DNA of 64,000 nt from Lachnospiraceae bacterium (lineage in GTDB: Bacteria > Bacillota > Clostridia > Lachnospirales > Lachnospiraceae), in assembly GCA_017412055.1 (NCBI GenBank), contig JAFQOW010000011.1:40908-104907 (forward strand), in the 5' to 3' direction. Within the stretch, counting starts at the first letter, position 1, and the number at the start of each line of letters is the position of its first letter. The translations under genes and the position numbers were made by a program. This document shows positions 37,162-45,529 of this stretch, piece after piece. The notes under the pieces were generated by a model that had not been told where the DNA came from, did no database searches, and saw only the letters and a program-made list of their open reading frames with translations.

Positions 37162-38874
37162 ATGGCAGGATTTAGACAGAGAGTCAGAATTGGTGATGTG
37201 CTTGTTCAGGCAGGTCTTATCACAGAAGAACAGCTTACCTTGGCGTTAGAGGAGCAGAAGAAGAAACCAAAGGGAACACGTATAGGTCAGACTATCGTAG
37301 ATATGGGTTATATATCAGAGTTAGATATGACCTTGGAGCTACAGAAGCATATCGACGTAGGATTTATAGATTTAAGAAAGATAGAGATAGATGAGGCGGC
37401 TCTTCATGTATTGACAGAGGCTGATTGTAGAAAGTATAACCTTATACCATTTGCATTTAAGGATGTGATGACTTTAAGTGTAGCGATGGTTGATCCTCAG
37501 GATTTCGATATCATCGATGATATATCTATCATTACAGGATTGCAGATAGACCCATATATCGCTATGGCATCACAGATTGATGAGAATCTTGATAAGATAT
37601 ATGGAAAACAGCAGGCGGATGCTATCGCAGAGCAGTTCTTAAAGGAACAGGAGGATGCGTTAGGCACTGGCGGTGATAGTGATGATGATTCGAGAAAGGA
37701 TGATGTAGAGAATTCGCCTATCGTTATATTGGTTAGAAATATTATTGAGCAGGGTGTTAGACAGAGAGCCAGTGATATTCATATCGAGCCATTTGAGACT
37801 AACGTAAAGGTTAGATATCGTATAGATGGTGTACTTAGAGAGATAAATACATACGATAAGGCTTTGTTCCAGGCTATTATCGCCAGAATAAAGATTATAT
37901 CTGGTATGGATATTTCAGAGAAGAGAAAGCCACAGGATGGTCGTATCACTATAGATGTAGATTATAAAGAATATGATATCCGTGTATCTAATCTTCCTAC
38001 AGTATACGGCGAAAAGGTAGTTATGAGACTTGCATCTAAGGAAGGCTTTAATAGAGCAAAGAGCGAGCTTGGACTTAGACCAGAAGATTTAGAGAAATTC
38101 GACGGTATTCTTAAGAATCCTAACGGAATTATCCTTGTTACAGGACCTACAGGTAGTGGTAAGTCTACTACTCTTTATACAGCGTTATCTGAGCTTAGTA
38201 CAGAAGAGGTTAACGTAGTTACAGTAGAAGACCCGGTAGAAGCAAATGTAAATGGTGTAAACCAGGTACAGGTTAATAATAAGGCTGATATGACATTTGC
38301 TAATGCCCTTCGTTCAATTCTTCGTCAGGACCCTGATATTATCATGATCGGAGAGATTCGAGATAGTGAGACAGCGGAGATTGCCGTAAGAGCTTCTATC
38401 ACAGGACATCTTGTTGTAAGTACACTTCATACAAATAGTACAGCGGCAACAGTAGGACGTCTTATAGATATGGGTATAGAGCCATACATGCTTGGTGATT
38501 CATTGGTAGGTATTATAGCGCAGCGTCTTGTTAGAAGATTATGTGACTGTAAGAAGGGTAGACCGGCTACTGCAGATGAAAAGAGAGTGTTAGGATTGCC
38601 AGCTACTGCAGAGCAGACAGTATATGACCCAGTTGGATGTCAGATGTGTAATAACCTTGGATACAAGGGACGTATTGGTATATATGAAATTATGACGATT
38701 AATCAGAAGATTAGAAACCTTATAGCGGAGCGAGCTACTGCTGATAGAATCAAGAAGGCAGCAGAAGAGGACGGAATGAGCTCTCTTAGAGCATCAGCGG
38801 CTAAGTACGTATGTGAAGGTGTCACATCAGTAGCTGAGCTTATGAAGGTTACATATAGTGCAGATGAATCGTAG
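37162..38874 (+). CDS. pilB: Type IV pilus assembly ATPase PilB, with MshEN-like c-di-GMP-binding N-terminus (570 aa)
   Basis: Hexameric ATPase that powers pilus extension. The N-terminus has two MshEN-type motifs: RIGDVLVQAGLITEEQLTLA (about 9-28, continuing LEEQ) and RIGQTIVDMGYISELDMTLE (about 40-59). These have the spaced R-x-G-x-x-(L/I)-x-x-x-G-x-I pattern that binds c-di-GMP in MshE. An acidic linker (DDDSRKDD) precedes the catalytic core: Walker A GPTGSGKSTT near 327, Asp box, Walker B DPDIIMIGEIRDSETAE near 393, His box TGHLVVSTLHTN. A four-Cys zinc site is present (CDCKKG ... CQMCNN), as in GspE/PilB. RBS is TAGGAGTTAGGAG. The pilT gene follows after 14 bases. Confidence 0.94.
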   Translation: MAGFRQRVRIGDVLVQAGLITEEQLTLALEEQKKKPKGTRIGQTIVDMGYISELDMTLELQKHIDVGFIDLRKIEIDEAALHVLTEADCRKYNLIPFAFKDVMTLSVAMVDPQDFDIIDDISIITGLQIDPYIAMASQIDENLDKIYGKQQADAIAEQFLKEQEDALGTGGDSDDDSRKDDVENSPIVILVRNIIEQGVRQRASDIHIEPFETNVKVRYRIDGVLREINTYDKALFQAIIARIKIISGMDISEKRKPQDGRITIDVDYKEYDIRVSNLPTVYGEKVVMRLASKEGFNRAKSELGLRPEDLEKFDGILKNPNGIILVTGPTGSGKSTTLYTALSELSTEEVNVVTVEDPVEANVNGVNQVQVNNKADMTFANALRSILRQDPDIIMIGEIRDSETAEIAVRASITGHLVVSTLHTNSTAATVGRLIDMGIEPYMLGDSLVGIIAQRLVRRLCDCKKGRPATADEKRVLGLPATAEQTVYDPVGCQMCNNLGYKGRIGIYEIMTINQKIRNLIAERATADRIKKAAEEDGMSSLRASAAKYVCEGVTSVAELMKVTYSADES

Positions 38875-38888
38875 ACAGGAGAAGAGAT

Positions 38889-39953
38889 ATGATTACAATG
38901 GAAGAGCTGTTATTAGCAGCAAAGGAATACGAAGCATCAGACGTGCATATTTCAGTAGGTGTACCACCTAAGATGCGTGTGAATGGTGTACTTATGGATA
39001 TGAATTATCCAAAACTTTTTCCAGAGGATACTAGTGCGATAATTATGCCTACATTATCTGAGGCGCAGGCAGAGATACTTAATAGAAAAGGAGAGGTTGA
39101 CTTCTCATATTCTATATCAAAGGAAGGTAGATACCGTGTAAATGCTTATAAGCAGAGAGGTACTATGTCGGCAGCCATTCGTCTTGTAGGAACGGTTATT
39201 CCTAAGCCTTCAGAATTAGGCATCCCTAAGTCGGTGGTTGATCTTACTAATAGACAGAGAGGTCTTGTACTTGTAACAGGTCCTACAGGTAGCGGTAAGT
39301 CTACTACACTTGCTTCTATCCTTGATCAGGTAAATGAGACAAGTCAGAAGCATATTATCACACTTGAAGATCCTATCGAGTATCTTCACTCACATAAGAA
39401 ATCTATGGTTAACCAGAGAGAAATCGGTACAGATAGTAATTCTTATGCTACAGCGCTTAGAGCGGCACTTCGTGAAGATCCAGATGTTATCCTTGTAGGA
39501 GAGATGAGAGACTTAGAGACAATCTCTATCGCTATCACAGCGGCAGAGACAGGACATTTAGTATTCTCTACATTACATACAACAGGTGCAGCTAGTACAA
39601 TCGACAGAGTTATCGACGTATTCCCACCACATCAGCAGCAGCAGATAAGAGTTCAGCTGGCTATGGTGCTTGAGTGTGTAGTATCCCAGCAGCTTATTGC
39701 AAAGGATAGACAGAAGGGAAGAGTTGCAGCATTTGAGGTAATGCATAATACAGTAGCTATAAAGAATCTTATAAGAGAGAATAAGACATACCAGATTAAT
39801 TCTATGATGCAGACAAGTAAGAAGATAGGTATGCAGACTATGGATGATGCTTTATATGATTTATTTATGGCAGGACAGATTAGTGCAGAATCAGCACTTA
39901 ATTACTCACAGGATCCACAGGTTATGACACGTAGATTATCTAATGGAATCTAA
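38889..39953 (+). CDS. pilT: Type IV pilus retraction ATPase PilT (354 aa)
   Basis: Retraction motor. It shows the PilT start EASDVHISVGVPPKMRVNG, Walker A GPTGSGKSTT near 131, Walker B DPDVILVGEMRDLETI, and His box ETGHLVFSTLHTTGA. The shorter length and absence of the N-terminal and zinc modules separate it from PilB. Presence of a retraction ATPase implies dynamic pili able to twitch, pull on surfaces or take up DNA, rather than a pure secretion pseudopilus. Tightly packed between pilB (14 bases) and pilC. Confidence 0.94.
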   Translation: MITMEELLLAAKEYEASDVHISVGVPPKMRVNGVLMDMNYPKLFPEDTSAIIMPTLSEAQAEILNRKGEVDFSYSISKEGRYRVNAYKQRGTMSAAIRLVGTVIPKPSELGIPKSVVDLTNRQRGLVLVTGPTGSGKSTTLASILDQVNETSQKHIITLEDPIEYLHSHKKSMVNQREIGTDSNSYATALRAALREDPDVILVGEMRDLETISIAITAAETGHLVFSTLHTTGAASTIDRVIDVFPPHQQQQIRVQLAMVLECVVSQQLIAKDRQKGRVAAFEVMHNTVAIKNLIRENKTYQINSMMQTSKKIGMQTMDDALYDLFMAGQISAESALNYSQDPQVMTRRLSNGI

Positions 39954-39967
39954 GGAAGGGGTAAGTG

Positions 39968-41182
39968 ATGGCACAGTATTCGTATAAAATTGTAGATAAA
40001 GCAGGAAAGACAAAAAGAGGTACTATAGAAGCAGAAAGTATAGATAAGGCAAAAAACTCCCTTAAAGCTGAAGGTAGTATATTAAGCTTGGAAGAGGCAT
40101 CAGCATTAAGTAAGGATATCAATATCAGCTTTGGCAAGAAGAAAAAGGTTAAAGTAAGAGATATGGGTGTCTTCTGTAAACAGTTTAAGAGTATTCTTCA
40201 GGCTGGTATCGGTATGGTAGATGCCTTGGACATGTTAGCACAGCAGACTAACAGTAAGGTTCTTAAGGAAGCTTTAAAAAACGTTAAAGACAATGTACAG
40301 AAGGGTGATACACTTAACATGGCTATGAGAAAGGAAGGAACAGTATTCCCTAGCCTTCTTCTTAATATGATAGAGGCCGGTGAGGCTTCTGGTAGCCTGG
40401 AAGTAGCCCTTGATAGAATGAGTACACATTTTGATAAGGATGCAAGACTTAAAGGCTTGGTAAAGAAAGCTATGATGTATCCTATAGTACTTCTTATAGT
40501 TACAGTTATTATCGTAGTTATAATGCTTGTAAAAGTTCTTCCAGGATTTGCGTCTACATTTGCAAGTATGGGCTCGGAGCTTCCAGCATATACACAGTTT
40601 GTAATGGGACTTAGTGATTCACTTATAGAAACCTGGTACTTGTGGGTGCTTGGTATAGTAGCTGTAGCGTTTGTGTATAGAACATATGCAAAGTCGGAGT
40701 CAGGTTCTAGAAAAATAGCTGCTATAAAACTTAAGATACCTATTTTAGGAGATTTATTTACAAAGACAGAGTGTGCTAGATTTTCAAGAACGCTTTCGAC
40801 ACTTCTTGCTGCTGGTATGCCACTTATTGAAGCTATAGAGACAACAGGAAAAACTTTAGATAATGTAATGTTCAAGGATGCTTTGGCAGAAGCGGTGATT
40901 CAGGTACAGAGAGGTGCTCCATTATCGGCCCCTATTAAAGCATCAGGAATATTCCCTAATATGGTAGTACATATGTTATCAATCGGTGAAGAGTCAGGTA
41001 ATGTAGAGGAAATGCTTGATAATGTAGCAGAGTATTATGATGAAGAGGTAACACTTGCTACAGATTCAGCAACAGCTATGATGGAGCCACTTATTATCGT
41101 AGTAATGGCGGTAGTAGTAGTAGGTATCATTGCAGCAGTATATGCGCCAGTATTAAGTATGTATAACCTCGCAGAAGGTTAG
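39968..41182 (+). CDS. pilC: Type IV pilus platform protein PilC (404 aa)
   Basis: Inner-membrane platform on which PilB and PilT act. I start at ATG 39968 (MAQYSYKIVDKAGK), 5-8 bases after AAGGAAGGGG; a GTG three bases earlier is less well placed. Two T2SSF domains are seen, each beginning FCKQFKSILQAGIGMVDALD and CARFSRTLSTLLAAGMPLIE. Membrane helices lie near 170-195 (MYPIVLLIVTVIIVVIMLV), 220-240 and 375-398. A hairpin overlaps the stop codon, followed by the pilin gene. Confidence 0.94.
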   Translation: MAQYSYKIVDKAGKTKRGTIEAESIDKAKNSLKAEGSILSLEEASALSKDINISFGKKKKVKVRDMGVFCKQFKSILQAGIGMVDALDMLAQQTNSKVLKEALKNVKDNVQKGDTLNMAMRKEGTVFPSLLLNMIEAGEASGSLEVALDRMSTHFDKDARLKGLVKKAMMYPIVLLIVTVIIVVIMLVKVLPGFASTFASMGSELPAYTQFVMGLSDSLIETWYLWVLGIVAVAFVYRTYAKSESGSRKIAAIKLKIPILGDLFTKTECARFSRTLSTLLAAGMPLIEAIETTGKTLDNVMFKDALAEAVIQVQRGAPLSAPIKASGIFPNMVVHMLSIGEESGNVEEMLDNVAEYYDEEVTLATDSATAMMEPLIIVVMAVVVVGIIAAVYAPVLSMYNLAEG

Positions 41183-41214
41183 TTCAAAAGAAAAGCTTCG
41201 CTTTTATTTTGAAC
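41182..41214 (+). terminator. Attenuator-like hairpin at the pilC stop
   Basis: GTTCAAAAgAAAAGC-TTC-GCTTTTaTTTTGAAC, one g/a mismatch. No T-run follows directly (T7 only 11 bases on), so it may reduce read-through or act as an mRNA 3' stabiliser. Confidence 0.45.
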
Positions 41215-41239
41215 AGTTCACACACTTTTTTTACCCACG

Positions 41240-41285
41240 TTTAACCCCCGGTGTACCCGACACCTGGGTTAAAGGGCGAAAGCCC
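41240..41285 (+). ncRNA. Structured 5' leader of the pilin mRNA (two stacked hairpins)
   Basis: Hairpin 1: TTTAACCC (41240-41247) pairs with GGGTTAAA (41266-41273), with an inner GGTGT / ACACC stem and ACCCG loop. Hairpin 2 follows without a gap: GGGC-GAAA-GCCC (41274-41285), a GNRA tetraloop. The RBS GGAGG comes about 30 bases later. It may be a stabilising leader or processing site giving the pilin more product; I could not match it to a known riboswitch. Confidence 0.5.
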
Positions 41286-41329
41286 AAATATACAAACAAA
41301 AAGTAATAGGAAATTGGAGGTATTCAATT

Positions 41330-41815
41330 ATGAAGAAGTTCAAAGAAAACAACAAAGGTTTCTCTCTCGTAGAGTTAATCGTAGTAATCGCAATCATGGT
41401 TGTACTTATCGCAGTACTTGGTTCAACAATCTTAGGATATGTTGATAAGTCTAAGTACTCTAAGGATATTTCAGCGCTTGATTCACTTAACACAGCTGTA
41501 AAAACATTTGTAGCAGATCCAAGTGTAGATTCATCTTTCACAGACCAAACATGTACTCTTACAGCGTTATTAGCATATGATAAGGGAAATGTTATTAAGC
41601 CTATTTTAGCAGAGGTATTTACAATTGATGAATCAGAAGTTGGTAATTCAAAGTTTAACAATTCATCTAAATCGTTCAATGGCGTAACATTCAATGATGT
41701 TATGGTTGATATTAAAGATGGTGCTGTATCTATTTATGTAGAAGTTAAGCAGGGTGATTATGCTCCATATGTAGCTGGTACAAAGTGGAATGATCAGGGT
41801 ACAACACTCAGATAA
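41330..41815 (+). CDS. Major type IV pilin (prepilin), 161 aa
   Basis: Structural subunit of the pilus. The class III prepilin signal is textbook: a short charged leader MKKFKENNKG, cleavage after Gly10, then mature F-S-L-V-E-L with Glu5 and a 20-residue hydrophobic helix (IVVIAIMVVLIAVLGSTIL). The small globular domain and strongly biased codons (ATC, GTA, CTT, TTC) distinguish it from the larger minor pilins downstream and fit the most abundant subunit. It sits immediately after pilC, behind a structured leader. A C-terminal pair of Cys is absent; only one Cys (TCTLTA) is visible. Confidence 0.9.
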   Translation: MKKFKENNKGFSLVELIVVIAIMVVLIAVLGSTILGYVDKSKYSKDISALDSLNTAVKTFVADPSVDSSFTDQTCTLTALLAYDKGNVIKPILAEVFTIDESEVGNSKFNNSSKSFNGVTFNDVMVDIKDGAVSIYVEVKQGDYAPYVAGTKWNDQGTTLR

Positions 41816-41841
41816 TTTGTTTATTTTAAGGAAGTAATAAT

Positions 41842-42615
41842 ATGCTAAGTGAGTTAATTCTGTTTACAATATTGTTCTACATAATCATATGTTTATTTGG
41901 TATCACAATCGGGAGCTTTTTAAATGTATGTATATACAGAATACCAAAAAAAGAGAATATTGCGACAACACGCTCACACTGCATGGAGTGTAATACACAG
42001 CTGAAGTGGTACGATTTAGTACCACTCTTCAGCTGGTTATTTCTCCGAGGTAAGTGTAGATACTGTAAGGCTAAGATATCTGTACAGTATCCATTGGTAG
42101 AACTTGCCAATGGAATCGGGTATGTATGGATTTTTTGGGTAAACGGTTTTAACTTCATAAGCATATTGTATTGCTTATGCTTTTCAGCGATGTTAGCATT
42201 AAGCGTTATAGACCTTCGTACCTTTGAGATACCAGTGGGATTCAATATATTTATACTGGTGCTTGGTATAGCAAGAGTTATTTATGATTTTGAACACGTA
42301 TGGACCTATGTTATAGGTTTCTTTTGTGTAAGTGGATTTTTATTTATTCTTTATCTTTTGACTGCTGGCAGAGGTATAGGTGGTGGTGATATCAAGCTTA
42401 TGGCTGTTGCAGGTTTACTAATAGGATGGCAGAATATAATTGTAGCACTATGTGTAGGGTGTGTGCTTGGTTCCATAATCCATGTTACACTTATGGTTGT
42501 TTTAAAGAAGGAAAGAATGTTAGCCTTTGGCCCGTATTTGTCATTGGGTATATTTTTGGCTATGTTATATGGGAAAACACTGTTTGACTGGTATGTAAGT
42601 TTGATAGTGGGTTAG
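41842..42615 (+). CDS. pilD: Prepilin peptidase / N-methyltransferase PilD (257 aa)
   Basis: Membrane aspartyl protease that cleaves prepilin leaders and methylates the new N-terminus. N-terminal signature GITIGSFLNVCIYRIPKKE; zinc module CMECNTQLKWYDLVPLFSW ... CRYCKAKIS with four Cys, marking the bifunctional form. Catalytic Asp residues are in VIDLRTFEIP and the GGGDIKLMA motif. Eight hydrophobic segments. It would process the pilin and the minor pilins of this operon. A 143-base gap with a long hairpin separates it from the next gene. Confidence 0.94.
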   Translation: MLSELILFTILFYIIICLFGITIGSFLNVCIYRIPKKENIATTRSHCMECNTQLKWYDLVPLFSWLFLRGKCRYCKAKISVQYPLVELANGIGYVWIFWVNGFNFISILYCLCFSAMLALSVIDLRTFEIPVGFNIFILVLGIARVIYDFEHVWTYVIGFFCVSGFLFILYLLTAGRGIGGGDIKLMAVAGLLIGWQNIIVALCVGCVLGSIIHVTLMVVLKKERMLAFGPYLSLGIFLAMLYGKTLFDWYVSLIVG

Positions 42616-42635
42616 ATTTGTATTATGGAGATAGG

Positions 42636-42692
42636 TTTGTGATGTTTGCTTAGTGTAGAAACTGGCTTACTATACTAACCAAACAACACAAA
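42636..42692 (+). other. Long imperfect hairpin between pilD and the pilM-pilN fusion
   Basis: A 23-nt arm at 42636-42658 (TTTGTGATGTTTGCTTAGTG, then TAG) pairs with 42670-42692, about 20 of 23 positions matching plus a wobble, around an 11-nt loop. No T-run follows. It is a likely mRNA processing or stability element inside the operon. Confidence 0.5.
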
Positions 42693-42758
42693 TCATAAGA
42701 ATGAAGTAAAATCATGGCTACGTAGTAGTTGTGGTTAAAATTAAAGGAGGAGAAATAG

Positions 42759-44372
42759 ATGGCAAATATTATTACAGCCACTATAGGCACAACTAAACTT
42801 AAGATGTGTGAGATTGACTGTTCGAAGACACAGCCATATATCGAGAAAGCATTGACAGTTGATTTACCACAGGGTTATGCCAGTGATGGAAGACTTTTGG
42901 ATATTGACGGTTTATCAGCATTTATGAAGGATATTCTCTTAAGAGAGAATATGGATGCAAAAGAGATTACATTTGTACTTAAGTGTAGCAAGGTAGTATA
43001 TAAGGAAGTATACACACCAGTACTTAAGGGAAAGAAGCTTAAGGAATTTATCGCAGCTAATGCGTCTGATTATTTCCCAATGGATATAAGTGATTATATA
43101 ATCGCAGATAAGATTATTTCACAGGTTGAGGCTGAAGGTGAGAAGCAGTATAGAGTAGGTCTTTATGCAGCAGCTAAGGAAACTGTTGAAGGATATTATA
43201 AATTAGCTGAGAAGTTAGGACTTGCTATTAAGAATATTGAAAGTTATAACAATGCTACGGTATCCTTCTTAAGTAAGCAGGTAGACGCAGAAACATCCGT
43301 AGTTATCTATGTACATGATGACTCAACTACCGTAAATATCTATAAGAATAATATCTTAGAGCTTCAGAGAAATGTTCCATATGGACGAGACTTGGTGGTT
43401 AAAGCCGTAATGGAAAATATGGAAATCGGAGAGGAAGAGGCTGGAAACTTACTCAGAACAAAGGGTCTTATCCACTCTACATTTGATGGTCATACTATTA
43501 CAGAATCGTTGAGATATTTTGTAAATGGCATCATAAGAGTAGTTGACTACTATACATCTAGAAGTGCAGAAAATACTGTTGAGAAGGTTTATCTTACGGG
43601 TGAAGCTATGAACATTCTTGGTTTAGAAAGTTTACTTGTAAATGAGTTCTTCCATAATACTGAGCAGATTAAGAAATTTAGATATATCGGTGTGGCTTCA
43701 AACTTTAGATTTGAGGCTAGTATGATTGCTAAGTATATCTCATGTGTAGGTGGTATTTACGAGCCAGTACACTTCCAGTCAGAGTTAGAGTTAAAGAAGA
43801 AGAAAGCTGATAGAAGCTCAGCATATATGATTATAGGTCTTGTTGGCTCTTTGATTGTAGGCTTAGTAATTTTGGCAATTCCATTTTTAGAGAGATTAAC
43901 CTATAAAAACGATATTGAGATAAAAAATAAACAGATAGAAGCTTTAAAGGGTGTAGAGATAATAGTTGATGATTATTATAATTCTGTTGATAAGGTTTCT
44001 GATGTTAATAACTTCCGTAATATGACAACAAGTGCAAATGATTATATGTTAGAATTTATTAAAGCATTAGAGAAGGGTATGCCATCTCATATATCCATTA
44101 AGTCGCTTTCAGTTAATAACGGACAGGTAAATATATCTGCTGTAACTAGTACAAAGCAGACAGTAGCTAAGTTTATAACACAGCTTAAGGATATGCCAGG
44201 AGTGCAGAATCCATATGTGGCAAGTTATTCAGAGTCTAAAGATGGATATGGAGTTATCTCAGCTAATTTCGGTATAACATTTACATTTAATTCAGAGATA
44301 GCTAAGTATTTAGAAGATAAGCCTGTAGAGGGCGAAGATAGTAGTGAAACTGCAGAAGAGGAGGTAGAGTAA
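42759..44372 (+). CDS. PilM-PilN fusion, type IV pilus alignment protein (537 aa)
   Basis: In many bacteria PilM (actin-like, cytoplasmic) binds the N-terminal tail of PilN (one membrane helix). Here both appear in one chain. Residues about 1-350 are PilM-like: NIITATIGTTKLKM, VVIYVHDDSTTVNIYKNN, YGRDLVVKAVMENM, VYLTGEAMNILGLESLL. A KKKKADR stretch is followed by a membrane helix at about 355-377 (YMIIGLVGSLIVGLVILAIPF). A PilN-like extracytoplasmic region follows, with a short coiled coil, 'SHISIKSLSVNNGQVNISAV' ferredoxin-like fold and an acidic end. RBS AAAGGAGGAG. The next gene starts one base after its stop. Confidence 0.83.
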   Translation: MANIITATIGTTKLKMCEIDCSKTQPYIEKALTVDLPQGYASDGRLLDIDGLSAFMKDILLRENMDAKEITFVLKCSKVVYKEVYTPVLKGKKLKEFIAANASDYFPMDISDYIIADKIISQVEAEGEKQYRVGLYAAAKETVEGYYKLAEKLGLAIKNIESYNNATVSFLSKQVDAETSVVIYVHDDSTTVNIYKNNILELQRNVPYGRDLVVKAVMENMEIGEEEAGNLLRTKGLIHSTFDGHTITESLRYFVNGIIRVVDYYTSRSAENTVEKVYLTGEAMNILGLESLLVNEFFHNTEQIKKFRYIGVASNFRFEASMIAKYISCVGGIYEPVHFQSELELKKKKADRSSAYMIIGLVGSLIVGLVILAIPFLERLTYKNDIEIKNKQIEALKGVEIIVDDYYNSVDKVSDVNNFRNMTTSANDYMLEFIKALEKGMPSHISIKSLSVNNGQVNISAVTSTKQTVAKFITQLKDMPGVQNPYVASYSESKDGYGVISANFGITFTFNSEIAKYLEDKPVEGEDSSETAEEEVE

Positions 44373-44373
44373 T

Positions 44374-45507
44374 ATGTCAGATAGAGATAAGAAATTACTT
44401 ATCGGATTACTAATAGCTGTCATCCTCGGCGGTTCATGGTGGTTATCAGGTAAGCTAAAAACAGAAAATGAGAGTCTAAGTAAGGAACTTAATGAATTAC
44501 AGATTAGATATACAGACTTAGATACAAAAAATGGACAGAGTGCTACATATAAAAAGAATACTGAGACAAATACAACAGAATTCAATAAGGCAATGTCAGA
44601 TTACAATACATCTTTAAGCCAGGAACAGCTTTTAATGTTTTATACAGCAGTAGAAAAGAGTACTGGTGTGTGGTTGAATCAGATGAGCCTTAACAGTGTA
44701 TCAGAGATTTATACTTTTGGTAAGATAGGATCAAGTAACCCAAGTAAAAGAGGACAGAGGGTTTATGATACTGATAATATCGGTATAACTACTACATCTA
44801 ATGTTTCATATCAGTGTACATACGACCAGCTCAAGGATGTTCTTACATATTTAAGAGATAATGGTAAAAAGGTTACTGTTAACAGTATCTCATATTCGTA
44901 TGCAGCAGGTACAGATATGGTATCTGGAACAATGGCATTGTCGTTCTTTGCTATAAAGGGTAGTGACAGACCACCTATGAATACAGATGTAAAAGATGTA
45001 TTTGTAGGAACAGATAATATCTTTAATTCAGAAACATTTACTCCAAATGGAGCAGATGCGTCATATAAAGATAAGATAATCACAGATTATGATTTGTATT
45101 TGATTGTAAACAGAACTGGTGCTGATAAGGATGCAGTAATCTGCGGACAGTCAGGAGATATGACTAATCAGACAGTAGTTAGCTCAAACAGCGGTGTAAT
45201 AGAGAATGTTACAATCACAGTAACAGGAACAGAAGGTAACTATAAAGTAAGTTATCAGGTAGGCTCAAAGCAGTATCCTGCTGAAAACTTTGCAGAGGGT
45301 GCACCACTTGTATGCGGTGATACACTTGATTTATTGATTATCAGCAGTGAGAGAGGTACAGATTCTGACACATCAGAGATTAATTTATTTATTAAGAATC
45401 AGTCAGATATGGTGCTTAATGCAGCTATAATTAACGATAATCCTGATCCGGAATTATCAAGAATTCATTTGCAAACTATGGAAGGCGCAGTGACTTTCTA
45501 TGAATAA
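44374..45507 (+). CDS. PilO-like pilus inner-membrane protein (377 aa)
   Basis: Single N-terminal membrane helix (KKLLIGLLIAVILGGSWWL) followed by a heptad-like coiled coil (ENESLSKELNELQIRYTDLD) and a ferredoxin-like domain (VSYQCTYDQLKDVLTYLRDN). This is the PilO layout, partner of PilN. It is longer than typical PilO (about 200) because of a C-terminal domain of about 170 residues (FNSETFTPNG ... TMEGAVTFYE) I do not recognise. Assignment rests on topology and position directly after the PilM-PilN gene; overlap TAATATG suggests coupled translation. Confidence 0.72.
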   Translation: MSDRDKKLLIGLLIAVILGGSWWLSGKLKTENESLSKELNELQIRYTDLDTKNGQSATYKKNTETNTTEFNKAMSDYNTSLSQEQLLMFYTAVEKSTGVWLNQMSLNSVSEIYTFGKIGSSNPSKRGQRVYDTDNIGITTTSNVSYQCTYDQLKDVLTYLRDNGKKVTVNSISYSYAAGTDMVSGTMALSFFAIKGSDRPPMNTDVKDVFVGTDNIFNSETFTPNGADASYKDKIITDYDLYLIVNRTGADKDAVICGQSGDMTNQTVVSSNSGVIENVTITVTGTEGNYKVSYQVGSKQYPAENFAEGAPLVCGDTLDLLIISSERGTDSDTSEINLFIKNQSDMVLNAAIINDNPDPELSRIHLQTMEGAVTFYE

Positions 45508-45529
45508 TAATTAAAAAGTAGGTGGTGAC

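Noticed and set aside
40198..40875. 225-codon open frame antisense to pilC
   Set aside because: It lies entirely within a clear pilC gene on the other strand, has no RBS, and its product is a low-complexity Ser/Ile/Thr-rich shadow typical of antisense to this codon usage.
41240..41285. c-di-GMP riboswitch in front of the pilin gene
   Set aside because: c-di-GMP riboswitches are known upstream of pilin genes, so I looked, but neither the GEMM-I core nor the class II pseudoknot sequence is present.
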